From an uncultured bacterium (lineage in GTDB: Bacteria; Cyanobacteriota; Vampirovibrionia; Gastranaerophilales; Gastranaerophilaceae), in assembly GCA_902776035.1 (NCBI GenBank), contig CACYOO010000017.1:1-52820 (forward strand): a DNA stretch of 52,820 nt, written 5' to 3'. Positions 1 through 9,642 of this stretch are shown in pieces. The position numbers and the translations under genes are program-made. The first letter of the stretch is position 1. Each line of letters begins with the position of its first letter. Under the pieces are notes generated by a model. The model was not told the origin of the DNA and did no database searches. It saw only the letters and a list, made by a program, of their open reading frames with translations.

Positions 1-105
1 GGACGGAATGAAATTCCGGATAGCGAACAGATTGAACGAACAGGACGAAGTCCGAAAGTGAAATTCTGTGAGCGTGGAGTAAATCCAAGACAATTTAAAA
101 GTTTT
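1..105 (+). other. Structured segment of unknown identity (possible 3' end of an RNA gene)
   Basis: The left edge carries short perfect hairpins with GAA loops (CGGAAT-GAA-ATTCCG and GGAC-GAA-GTCC) and a longer pairing ACAGA/TCTGT enclosing the second one. It runs straight into an intrinsic terminator. This favours the 3' end of a structured RNA. I could not match it to RNase P RNA, tmRNA, SRP RNA, 6S RNA or a known riboswitch. One forward frame is open from the edge to a stop at about 139, but it would run through the terminator T-tract, which is unusual for a coding end. A truncated protein end therefore remains possible but less likely. Confidence 0.3.
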
Positions 106-131
106 ATCCTCCATTTTGGAGGATTTTTTTT
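106..131 (+). terminator. Intrinsic terminator
   Basis: A 7-bp perfect stem (ATCCTCC / GGAGGAT) with an ATTTT loop is followed by a run of T residues. It closes the transcript entering from the left edge. Confidence 0.72.
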
Positions 132-269
132 ATTTCTATAAAAAGATACAAAATATACGATTAAATTTAGCATGACAAAATAAAAATCAATCGTAATCAA
201 TGAAGCATCTAACATTTTTCAAAAAAAAACTAAAAATAAAAATCAAGCTATTACTGTAATTGAGGTACT

Positions 270-308
270 AATTGTTAAGTTTTGTAACAATTTATATAAA
301 AATTGTTA
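270..308. promoter_or_regulatory. Repeated octamer AATTGTTA, candidate operator
   Basis: AATTGTTA occurs at 270-277 and 301-308. Its inverse TAACAATT lies at 285-292, so the first two form an 8-bp inverted repeat with a 7-nt spacer. The cluster sits just upstream of the small ORF at 362. It could be an operator or a weak hairpin; no regulator is implied by the sequence. Confidence 0.35.
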
Positions 309-361
309 GATAGTGGCATAAGAGTAACATAAATTAAAAAGTTAGTTTTGGAGAAAATGAA

Positions 362-583
362 ATGATTAGTTTAAAAAATTTATCAATTGTAAACCCAATA
401 CCATCAATGAAACCGTTTGGAAATCATTTTAATAAACAATATGCATCTATTGAGATTTTGAAAAAAATAAATGCTCAAAATCAGATAGAAAATATAGCTT
501 CTATAAAATCACGTATAAATACTTTATCAAACATATATTCAATTTTACAACTCAATAATTTAAGCGGAGCTGTAAATGCATAA
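362..583 (+). CDS. Small hypothetical protein (73 aa)
   Basis: No family is recognised. The ORF has a GGAGA Shine-Dalgarno about 7 nt before its ATG. The protein is rich in Asn, Ile, Ser and Lys and has no membrane segment or Cys motif. It contains a mildly amphipathic middle (roughly residues 28-65) that could be helical. It stands alone between a terminator upstream and a long inverted repeat downstream, so it is probably its own transcript. A chance ORF is possible given the AT-rich composition, but the ribosome binding site and clean boundaries favour a real gene. Confidence 0.5.
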   Translation: MISLKNLSIVNPIPSMKPFGNHFNKQYASIEILKKINAQNQIENIASIKSRINTLSNIYSILQLNNLSGAVNA

Positions 584-628
584 TACGCAATAAAAAATAC
601 TTGCTCATAACTTCACAACTCATTCTTT

Positions 629-706
629 TAACATAAACTTTTATGTATTTTTTATTCTAATTCATAATGATTAATTTATGATTGAATACATCAAAAGTTT
701 ATGTTA
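629..706. repeat. Long inverted repeat with nested hairpin, upstream of speB
   Basis: Arms 629-642 (TAACATAAACTTTT) and 693-706 are perfect complements. After one unpaired base the stem continues with ATGTATT (643-649) against AATACAT (685-691). Inside the loop TCATAA (662-667) pairs with TTATGA (676-681). The result is a roughly 21-bp-arm cruciform ending about 10 nt before the AGGAAAGGAG ribosome binding site of speB. There is no T-run after it, so it is not a standard terminator. It could be a miniature element, an operator or a leader fold. Confidence 0.75.
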
Positions 707-732
707 AATTTTAGGAAAGGAGTTATATATTT

Positions 733-3566
<2,834 letters not shown>

Positions 3567-3575
3567 CCAAAAACT

Positions 3576-3602
3576 TCTTTTGAAGTTTACGGCTTCAAAA
3601 GA
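3576..3602 (+). promoter_or_regulatory. Hairpin touching the ribosome binding site of the downstream gene
   Basis: TCTTTTGAAG (3576-3585) and CTTCAAAAGA (3593-3602) are a perfect 10-bp inverted repeat with a 7-nt loop. It starts 9 nt after the ligA stop. The right arm overlaps the beginning of the AGAGGG ribosome binding site of the membrane protein gene at 3617. It could partly mask that site or mark an mRNA processing boundary. No T-run follows, so it is not a clear terminator. Confidence 0.45.
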
Positions 3603-3616
3603 GGGAATTTAAAAAT

Positions 3617-3889
3617 ATGAACAAACATTTCAGAATAATTGACGTAAACGGATTTCGTGGTTTAATGTTATTCTTATTTATTGTTGCAGGGTTGATATGC
3701 GGTTTTGTAGCATTTCCTGGATATGTTACAATGCATTTATGGAATTTTATTGCAGAAAGCATTTCATTACCAACAATCAATTTCTTTCAAGGTATTTTGT
3801 TATGGGCAATAATTGCATTTACTATTTACATATTCGGTAACCAAAAAGTTGTTATTGTTATGCAATCTCGCAACAGATACTCTAAATAA
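3617..3889 (+). CDS. Small membrane protein, two TM segments (90 aa)
   Basis: Family not recognised. Two hydrophobic spans are visible, about residues 14-36 (GLMLFLFIVAGLICGFVAF) and 57-76 (FFQGILLWAIIAFTIYIFG), with short charged ends, a basic C-terminus and a Pro/Gly-containing linker. This predicts a hairpin in the inner membrane with both ends on the same side. The ATG is preceded by AGAGGG at a rather long spacing of about 11 nt. It follows ligA on the same strand with a hairpin between, and is probably transcribed from ligA read-through or a nearby weak promoter. Confidence 0.7.
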   Translation: MNKHFRIIDVNGFRGLMLFLFIVAGLICGFVAFPGYVTMHLWNFIAESISLPTINFFQGILLWAIIAFTIYIFGNQKVVIVMQSRNRYSK

Positions 3890-3905
3890 TAATTATTGAA
3901 ATATT

Positions 3906-4118
3906 TTAAAAATTTAAAAATTCTGCTAAAGACATATTAAATGCCTTAGCAAGCTTATTTATTTTTGAAAATGTAATATCATTAGATGCCGTTTCAATAT
4001 TTCCTAATGTTGAACGAGCAATATTTGACATAGCTGATAAATCATCCTGAGTATATCCGTTCAGCTTTCGTAGTTCTTTTACCCTTTTTGCTAATTTTCT
4101 TAATAATTGCTTGTCCAT
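3906..4118 (-). CDS. XRE-family helix-turn-helix regulator (70 aa)
   Basis: A one-domain Cro/CI-type DNA-binding protein. The five-helix fold is readable: LAKRVKELRKLNGYTQDDLSAMS (helices 1-2), then IARSTLGNIETASNDITFSKI (recognition helix and wing) and KLAKAFNMSLAEFLNF as the closing helix. It has no extra effector or peptidase domain. Its start codon lies directly on the -35 of the divergent promoter for the HAD-like gene, so it most likely represses that promoter and perhaps its own. Confidence 0.87.
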   Translation of the reverse strand: MDKQLLRKLAKRVKELRKLNGYTQDDLSAMSNIARSTLGNIETASNDITFSKINKLAKAFNMSLAEFLNF

Positions 4119-4169
4119 TTGTTAATTGTCCGCTATAATGACAAAAGATACAAACTGCCACACGGACAA
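4111..4169 (+). promoter_or_regulatory. Promoter with repeated TTGTCC boxes (candidate operator)
   Basis: A -35 TTGTCC (4111-4116) and a perfect -10 TATAAT (4134-4139) are 17 nt apart and read toward the HAD-like gene. TTGTCC is repeated at 4126-4131 in the spacer. The extended form TTGTCCG (4126-4132) has an inverted copy CGGACAA at 4163-4169, just after the expected start site. The boxes bracket the promoter in the way an XRE repressor operator would. The divergent XRE gene begins inside the -35 box. Confidence 0.6.
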
Positions 4170-4182
4170 AATAGAGGTGAAT

Positions 4183-4530
4183 ATGAATTATTATAAAAAG
4201 AAAATACTTGTTGACTTAGACGGAGTTCTTAATGAATATGAAAAAGAACATTATAATGAAAATCATATTCCTGTTATAAAATCAGGTGCAAAAGAATTTG
4301 TGAAAAGTTTGAGTGAAATTGGAGAATTATACTTATTCACATCAAGAAATTTAATGTTATCTGCAAAATGGTTATTTGAAAATAACATTGATAAATATTT
4401 TAAAGATGTAACTAATGTTAAACTACCATCATATTTGTATATTGATGACAGATGTGTTTGTTTTAAGGGTAAGTATGAGCAAACTCTTGATGAAATAAGA
4501 AATTTTAAAGTTTATTGGAAGCAAAAATGA
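4183..4530 (+). CDS. HAD-like phosphatase family protein (115 aa)
   Basis: A small haloacid-dehalogenase-type protein. Motif I appears as VDLDGVLN near the N-terminus (nucleophile Asp and the +2 acid/base Asp), motif II as the Ser of FTSRN, and the C-terminal acidic motif as YIDDR. There is no room for a large cap domain, as in short phage-type or nucleotidase-like HADs. I place the start at 4183 because GAGGTGA lies 2-5 nt before it; an in-frame ATG at 4126 overlaps the promoter -10 region and would precede the transcript start. Substrate unknown. It pairs divergently with the XRE regulator. Confidence 0.75.
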   Translation: MNYYKKKILVDLDGVLNEYEKEHYNENHIPVIKSGAKEFVKSLSEIGELYLFTSRNLMLSAKWLFENNIDKYFKDVTNVKLPSYLYIDDRCVCFKGKYEQTLDEIRNFKVYWKQK

Positions 4531-4643
4531 AATATCAATTATTAAGACAATTTTTTGTATTTATCTGTTTTATCTAAATCGTTAACAGGTTAAAAGTAAT
4601 TTGAAATATACTTGAACAACAAATTAACGGAAGCAAAACAATA

Positions 4644-5129
4644 ATGGAAGAATTAACCGTATCATTTGGCTACACAAAAGATGATGTTATGAATTTTGTA
4701 CTTGACAGTTTTTCGTTTGAAAAAGTAAGATGTACATTATTTTTAATATTTAATATAACTTCTTTTGTAATAGGTACTGTATTTTTATTTACAGGTAAAA
4801 TCCCTTTAGGAATTATATTTATTGCAATTTCAATCGGTATATTTCCAATAATGATTATTTTGAGTTATATAACCATTTATAATTCTTTAAAAGTTCTATC
4901 AAGCGTTGTATGCATTTTAAAAAGCGATGGAGTAGAATTTATAAGCAACTTTGGACAAGAATTGATTGAATATAAAGACATATTTGATGTAAAGATTACA
5001 AATCAACTTATATTTATGTATTTAGATAAAAAGAAAGCTCTGGTAATACCTAAAAGAGCATTTAATTCAAAAGATAAGGCACTTGATTTTGCTGCCTTAC
5101 TTGTTTCTAAGTATAAATCCGTTGATTAA
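4644..5129 (+). CDS. YcxB-like membrane protein (161 aa)
   Basis: The N-terminal piece (EELTVSFGYTKDDVMNFV) is followed by two adjacent transmembrane spans, about residues 31-52 and 55-79. A cytosolic C-terminal domain has the pattern SNFGQELIEYKDI, a short hydrophobic strand, then VIPKRAF. That combination is typical of the YcxB-like family, whose function is not known. The start has only a poor ribosome binding site. It stands alone between the HAD-like gene and the hydrogenase operon. Confidence 0.65.
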   Translation: MEELTVSFGYTKDDVMNFVLDSFSFEKVRCTLFLIFNITSFVIGTVFLFTGKIPLGIIFIAISIGIFPIMIILSYITIYNSLKVLSSVVCILKSDGVEFISNFGQELIEYKDIFDVKITNQLIFMYLDKKKALVIPKRAFNSKDKALDFAALLVSKYKSVD

Positions 5130-5358
5130 AATAATTTAAGCATATACTTATAAAATAAAATGTTGTTGTTTTTATAAAAGAAAATTTTACTTGATTTAAA
5201 GATTATTTATGTGATAATTTTATTATACAGCGTTTTTTATGGTCATTGAAATGCTGATATTATAGCTTTAAAGTATTACCATATTAAAAATAAGCTTATT
5301 ATGTGCAATTTTTGCATTAAACTAAGAATTAGTACTATGAAAAAGGAGATAAGAAATT

Positions 5359-5853
5359 ATGACGGGAAGTCAAACAAAAGTCGATTTTTCAAAAATTGAT
5401 GAAATTATTACTCAATGCGGTGGTAAAAAATCAAATTTGATTGCGATTTTACAAAAAGTTCAGGAAGTTTACCGATACTTGCCTGAAGATGCAATGATTT
5501 ATATCGGAACAAAAATGGAAGGGTTATCCCCTGCAACAGTATTTGGTGTAGCTACATTTTATGCACAATTTTCATTAGACCCTAAAGGTAAATATGAAAT
5601 CAGATGCTGCGATGGAACAGCATGCCACGTAAGAGGTTCAATGCCTGTATTAAATGCAATAAGAGCAAGATTAGACCTGAAAGACGGTAAATTCACTACC
5701 GATGACGGTCTTTTTTCTTTGGAAACAGTTAGCTGTTTAGGTGCTTGCGGTTTAGCTCCCGTTGTTATGATAAACGATAAGGTTTATCCTCAAATGACAT
5801 CTGATGCAATCAAAGTAGTTTTAGATACTATTCTTCAGGAGGAAAATAAATAA
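5359..5853 (+). CDS. hydC: NuoE-like [2Fe-2S] subunit of the NADH/ferredoxin hydrogenase
   Basis: Thioredoxin-like [2Fe-2S] protein homologous to NuoE/HydC, the small electron-transfer subunit of trimeric [FeFe] hydrogenases. The four cluster cysteines are visible: CDGTACH (the pair around residue 90) and CLGACG (the pair near 130). The length of 164 aa is normal. It has a strong AAAAGGAGAT ribosome binding site and its TAA overlaps the ATG of the next gene, so translation is coupled. It is the first gene of hydC-hydB-hydA. Confidence 0.92.
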   Translation: MTGSQTKVDFSKIDEIITQCGGKKSNLIAILQKVQEVYRYLPEDAMIYIGTKMEGLSPATVFGVATFYAQFSLDPKGKYEIRCCDGTACHVRGSMPVLNAIRARLDLKDGKFTTDDGLFSLETVSCLGACGLAPVVMINDKVYPQMTSDAIKVVLDTILQEENK

Positions 5854-7706
5854 TGGAATTAAATATAGATATTCAAAAAGAGCAACAACGTGCTCAAGAT
5901 GAAATAAAAGCTCAAGGTTTCAGGGTTCTTGTTTGCGGTGGTACAGGTTGTGTCGCAAACGGCTCATTGAAAGTTATGGAAAAATTCAGAGAATTAGGTG
6001 CAAATGTTGAAAAACTTACTTCTCACGATAAAATGACTGTTATCCCAACCGGCTGTCATGGTTTTTGTGAACAAGGTGTATTGGTTATATTACCGGAATA
6101 TCACACAACTTATGTAAAAGTTAAAGTAGAAGATGTTGAAGAAATTTTCAACTCCCACATTTTAGGCGGTGAACCGGTTGAAAGACTTTTATACACAGAT
6201 CCTGCAACTAAGCAACATGTTAAAAAGAATGATGATATTAATTTCTATGCAAAACAAACCAGAACAGCACTTGAAAATTGCGGTAAAATAAACGCAGAAT
6301 CATTAGATGAAGCAATTGCGGTTCATGGTTATGAAGCATTGGCTAATATATTAAAAGAAAACAACCCTGATGCAGTAATCCAAGAAATTTTGGATTCCGG
6401 CTTAAAGGGTAGAGGTGGTGCAGGTTTCCCTACAGGTTTAAAATGGAAATTTACAGCGGCTAACAGAGGCGGAAAATCTTATGTAGTTTGTAACGGTGAT
6501 GAAGGTGATCCGGGTGCATTCATGGATAGAAGCGTTATGGAAGGTGATCCTCACAAATTATTAGAAGGTATGGCAATTGCAGCATTTGCAATAGGTGCTG
6601 ATGAAGGTTATATTTACGTTCGTGCAGAATATCCTCTTGCAATCAAACGTTTAAGAAAGGCAATTGCTGATGCTGAAGAAAGACATTACTTAGGTAAAAA
6701 TATTTTCGGAACAGAATTCTCATTTGAATTACATATTAAAGAAGGTGCAGGAGCTTTTGTTTGCGGTGAAGAATCAGCTCTTATCGCATCTATCGAAGGT
6801 GAACGTGGTATGCCAAGACCAAAACCGCCTTTCCCTGCAAACAAAGGTTTGTTCCAAAGACCTACATTAATTAATAACGTAGAAACATTGGCTAACGTTC
6901 CTGTTATTATGAGAAAAGGTGCAAAATGGTTTGCATCAATGGGTACGGAAACGGCAAAAGGAACAAAAACATTTGCTTTAACAGGTGAAGTAAACAATAC
7001 AGGTCTTATCGAAGTTCCAATGGGTACAACTTTAAGAGAAATTATCTTTGATATAGGCGGAGGCATCAGAAACGGTAAAAAATTCAAAGCTGTTCAAATC
7101 GGAGGCCCATCAGGCGGTTGTTTGACAGAAGAACATTTGGATTTACCAATGGATTACGATAGCTTAGCAAAAGCAGGAGCTATGGTTGGTTCAGGCGGTC
7201 TTGTTGTAATGGCTGAAGATACTTGTATGGTTGAAGTTGCAAGATTTTTCATGAACTTTACAAAGAATGAATCTTGCGGTAAATGTGTACCTTGCCGTGA
7301 AGGTACTAAGAATATGCTTAAAATTCTTGAAAAAATTGTTAGAGGAAAAGGCGAATTATCAGATTTAGAAGTATTGGAAGATTTGGCTAATACAGTTAAA
7401 GACGGTTCTTTATGCGGTTTAGGTAAAACAGCTCCTAACCCTGTATTATCTACATTAAAATATTTCAAAGATGAATATATTGCTCACATTGTAGATAAAA
7501 AATGTCCGGCAGGTGTATGTACTGCTCTTAAAACAATTAAAATTGAAGAAGATAAATGCAGAGGTTGTACAAAATGTGCAAGAACTTGTCCTGTTGGAGC
7601 AATTTCGGGTACTGTTAAACAACCTCACCATATTGATCAAGCAAAATGTATCAAATGTGAAGCTTGTTTATCAAATTGTCCATTCAAGGCAATTGTTAAA
7701 GAATAG
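5853..7706 (+). CDS. hydB: NuoF-like NADH-binding subunit of the [FeFe] hydrogenase
   Basis: Flavoprotein subunit that binds NADH and FMN and passes electrons through Fe-S clusters. Domains in order: N-terminal thioredoxin-like [2Fe-2S] (CGGTGC and CHGFC, residues about 29-70), NuoF core with GRGGAGFPTG, NGDEGDPGAFMD and GAGAFVCGEESAL (NADH/FMN site), SLBB, a [4Fe-4S] motif ESCGKCVPCREG near 475, and two C-terminal ferredoxin [4Fe-4S] clusters (CRGCTKCARTCP, CIKCEACLSNCP). The added N- and C-terminal domains distinguish this 617-aa HydB type from the NuoF of complex I. Cytoplasmic. Confidence 0.95.
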   Translation: MELNIDIQKEQQRAQDEIKAQGFRVLVCGGTGCVANGSLKVMEKFRELGANVEKLTSHDKMTVIPTGCHGFCEQGVLVILPEYHTTYVKVKVEDVEEIFNSHILGGEPVERLLYTDPATKQHVKKNDDINFYAKQTRTALENCGKINAESLDEAIAVHGYEALANILKENNPDAVIQEILDSGLKGRGGAGFPTGLKWKFTAANRGGKSYVVCNGDEGDPGAFMDRSVMEGDPHKLLEGMAIAAFAIGADEGYIYVRAEYPLAIKRLRKAIADAEERHYLGKNIFGTEFSFELHIKEGAGAFVCGEESALIASIEGERGMPRPKPPFPANKGLFQRPTLINNVETLANVPVIMRKGAKWFASMGTETAKGTKTFALTGEVNNTGLIEVPMGTTLREIIFDIGGGIRNGKKFKAVQIGGPSGGCLTEEHLDLPMDYDSLAKAGAMVGSGGLVVMAEDTCMVEVARFFMNFTKNESCGKCVPCREGTKNMLKILEKIVRGKGELSDLEVLEDLANTVKDGSLCGLGKTAPNPVLSTLKYFKDEYIAHIVDKKCPAGVCTALKTIKIEEDKCRGCTKCARTCPVGAISGTVKQPHHIDQAKCIKCEACLSNCPFKAIVKE

Positions 7707-7752
7707 TATATAATATTTAGTAGTACACAGATAATTAAAAAGGAAAAATAAA

Positions 7753-9531
7753 ATGTCAGAAGATAAAAAAACATTATTTATTGAAGGCAAAGAGGTTGAA
7801 TTTACAGATGAACCAAACTTGCTTGAAGTTATAAGAAAAGCAGGCATGAATGTACCTACTTTCTGCTATCGTCCGGACTTAACACAGTTTGGTGCTTGCC
7901 GTATGTGTGTTGTAGAAGTTGAATATCCAAATGGCAGAGTTATGGTAAATTCTTCTTGTACAATGCCTCCTGAAGCCGGTATTAAAGTAAAAATTAATTC
8001 TCAAAGAGTTAGAAAAATAAGAAAAACTGTTCTTGAATTGTTACTTACAAACCATGACAGAGAATGTACAACTTGTGATAAATCAGGTCAATGTGAATTA
8101 CAACAATATTCAGAAGAATATGGTGTAAGAAAATTAAAATATCCGACATTGACAAAAGAAGAAATGATGGAAATTGATGATAAGAACCCTTCATTAGTTC
8201 GTGATCCTAACAAATGTATCCTTTGTGGTGCATGCGTTAGAGCTTGTAGCGAATTTCAAGGACATTCAGTTTTGGGATTTGCAAACAGAGGTTCAAGAAC
8301 TGTTGTTCAACCAATGAACGGAAGATTACTTGCTGAAGTTGATTGCGTATTCTGCGGTCAATGTCAAGCTGTATGTCCAACTGGAGCTTTAACAATCAAA
8401 TCAGATGTTGATAAAGTTTGGGATGAAATCAACAACAAAGAAAAGAAAGTTGTTGTACAAATTGCTCCGTCAGTTCGTGTTGCAATAGGTGAAATGTTTG
8501 GATTAAAACCGGGTGAAAATACTATTGGAAAGATTTATGCAGCACTTAGAAGAATTGGTTTTGACCTTGTATTTGATACAAACTTCTCTGCAGATTTAAC
8601 TATTACAGAAGAAGCAACAGAATTTGTTGACAGATTAACCAACAAAGGTTTATTACCAATGTTTACATCTTGCTGTCCTGCTTGGGTTCGATATATGGAA
8701 ACTCAACATCCTGATATGTTAGGACATTTATCTTCCTGCAAATCTCCTGAAGGTATGATGTCATCAGTATTAAAGGATTTGCTTCCAAAACATAATGAAG
8801 AATATACTGAAGATAATACTGTAGTTGTATCAATAATGCCATGTACAGCTAAAAAATACGAAGCTAAAAGAAGTCAATTAAGACGTAACGGTAAATTTGA
8901 TACAGACTATGTATTAACAACAAAAGAATTCGGCAGAATGATAAAAGAAGCTGGTATTGATTTTGAAAATCTTGAACCGGAACAAGCTGATTCTCCGTTT
9001 GGCGGATACACAGGTGCAGGCACAATTTTTGGTGCATCAGGCGGTGTTGCTGAAGCTGCTGCAAGAACGGCTTATTACTATGTAACAGGTGAAAATATTC
9101 CTGAAACTGATATTAAGGGAATGAGAGGCGTTGATAAAAATTCTCGTTCTAAAACTGTTGAACTTGATATTAAAGGAACTCATGTTGTTGTAAGAGTTGT
9201 TTCAACATTAAAAGAAGCTGAAAAAGCTATTCAAGAAATCAAAAACGGTACTGCAAACTTCCAATTACTAGAAGTTATGGCATGTCCGGGCGGATGTATC
9301 AATGGCGGTGGTCAACCATTCAGCTGTAATGATATTACTATTAAGGAACAACGTGCAGAAGGACTTTATAAAGAAGATAGAGAACTTCCTGTAAGACTTT
9401 CTCATGAAAATCCTGATATTATAAGATTCTACAAAGAAGAATACGAAAAACCGGGTTCTCATAAATCTCATGAATATTTGCATACAACTTATGCAGACAT
9501 GAGAAAGGGTTCTTATAAAGACTTAAAGTAG
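7753..9531 (+). CDS. hydA: [FeFe] hydrogenase catalytic subunit
   Basis: Catalytic subunit reducing protons to H2. N-terminal plant-type [2Fe-2S] domain (GACRMC), a His-Cys [4Fe-4S] segment (NHDRECTTCDKSGQCEL), two ferredoxin [4Fe-4S] clusters (CILCGACVRAC and CVFCGQCQAVCP), then the H-cluster domain with all three signatures: L1 TSCCPAW (Cys307/308), L2 MPCTAKK and L3 EVMACPGGCINGGGQP. The C-terminal small-subunit-like tail (DIIRFYKEEY...KSHEYLHT) is present. At 592 aa it lacks the extra C-terminal [2Fe-2S] domain seen in some HydA proteins. Context with hydC and hydB predicts a cytoplasmic NADH/ferredoxin-coupled, probably electron-bifurcating enzyme. No maturase genes (hydE, hydF, hydG) lie in the window. 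Confidence 0.96.
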   Translation: MSEDKKTLFIEGKEVEFTDEPNLLEVIRKAGMNVPTFCYRPDLTQFGACRMCVVEVEYPNGRVMVNSSCTMPPEAGIKVKINSQRVRKIRKTVLELLLTNHDRECTTCDKSGQCELQQYSEEYGVRKLKYPTLTKEEMMEIDDKNPSLVRDPNKCILCGACVRACSEFQGHSVLGFANRGSRTVVQPMNGRLLAEVDCVFCGQCQAVCPTGALTIKSDVDKVWDEINNKEKKVVVQIAPSVRVAIGEMFGLKPGENTIGKIYAALRRIGFDLVFDTNFSADLTITEEATEFVDRLTNKGLLPMFTSCCPAWVRYMETQHPDMLGHLSSCKSPEGMMSSVLKDLLPKHNEEYTEDNTVVVSIMPCTAKKYEAKRSQLRRNGKFDTDYVLTTKEFGRMIKEAGIDFENLEPEQADSPFGGYTGAGTIFGASGGVAEAAARTAYYYVTGENIPETDIKGMRGVDKNSRSKTVELDIKGTHVVVRVVSTLKEAEKAIQEIKNGTANFQLLEVMACPGGCINGGGQPFSCNDITIKEQRAEGLYKEDRELPVRLSHENPDIIRFYKEEYEKPGSHKSHEYLHTTYADMRKGSYKDLK

Positions 9532-9555
9532 GTATTTATAAGAGATAAACAACAT

Positions 9556-9599
9556 AAAAAAATGACTTCCGTTAAAATAATTGCGGAAGTCATTTTTTT
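9556..9599. terminator. Bidirectional intrinsic terminator between hydA and the phosphohexomutase gene
   Basis: A 16-bp perfect inverted repeat (AAAAAAATGACTTCCG / CGGAAGTCATTTTTTT) with a 12-nt loop lies between two convergent genes. A-tract and T-tract on either side allow termination in both directions. Confidence 0.88.
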
Positions 9600-9642
9600 A
9601 TGTTAGTTATGTTATTATTTACACTCTTAAAATTATATATTC

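Noticed and set aside
1-139. RNase P RNA, tmRNA or group II intron end at the left edge
   Set aside because: No conserved core or 3' signature of these RNAs could be found in the visible part.
4126-4182. Longer start for the HAD-like gene at 4126
   Set aside because: That ATG precedes and overlaps the -10 box of the promoter, so it would not be in the mRNA; 4183 has a proper ribosome binding site.
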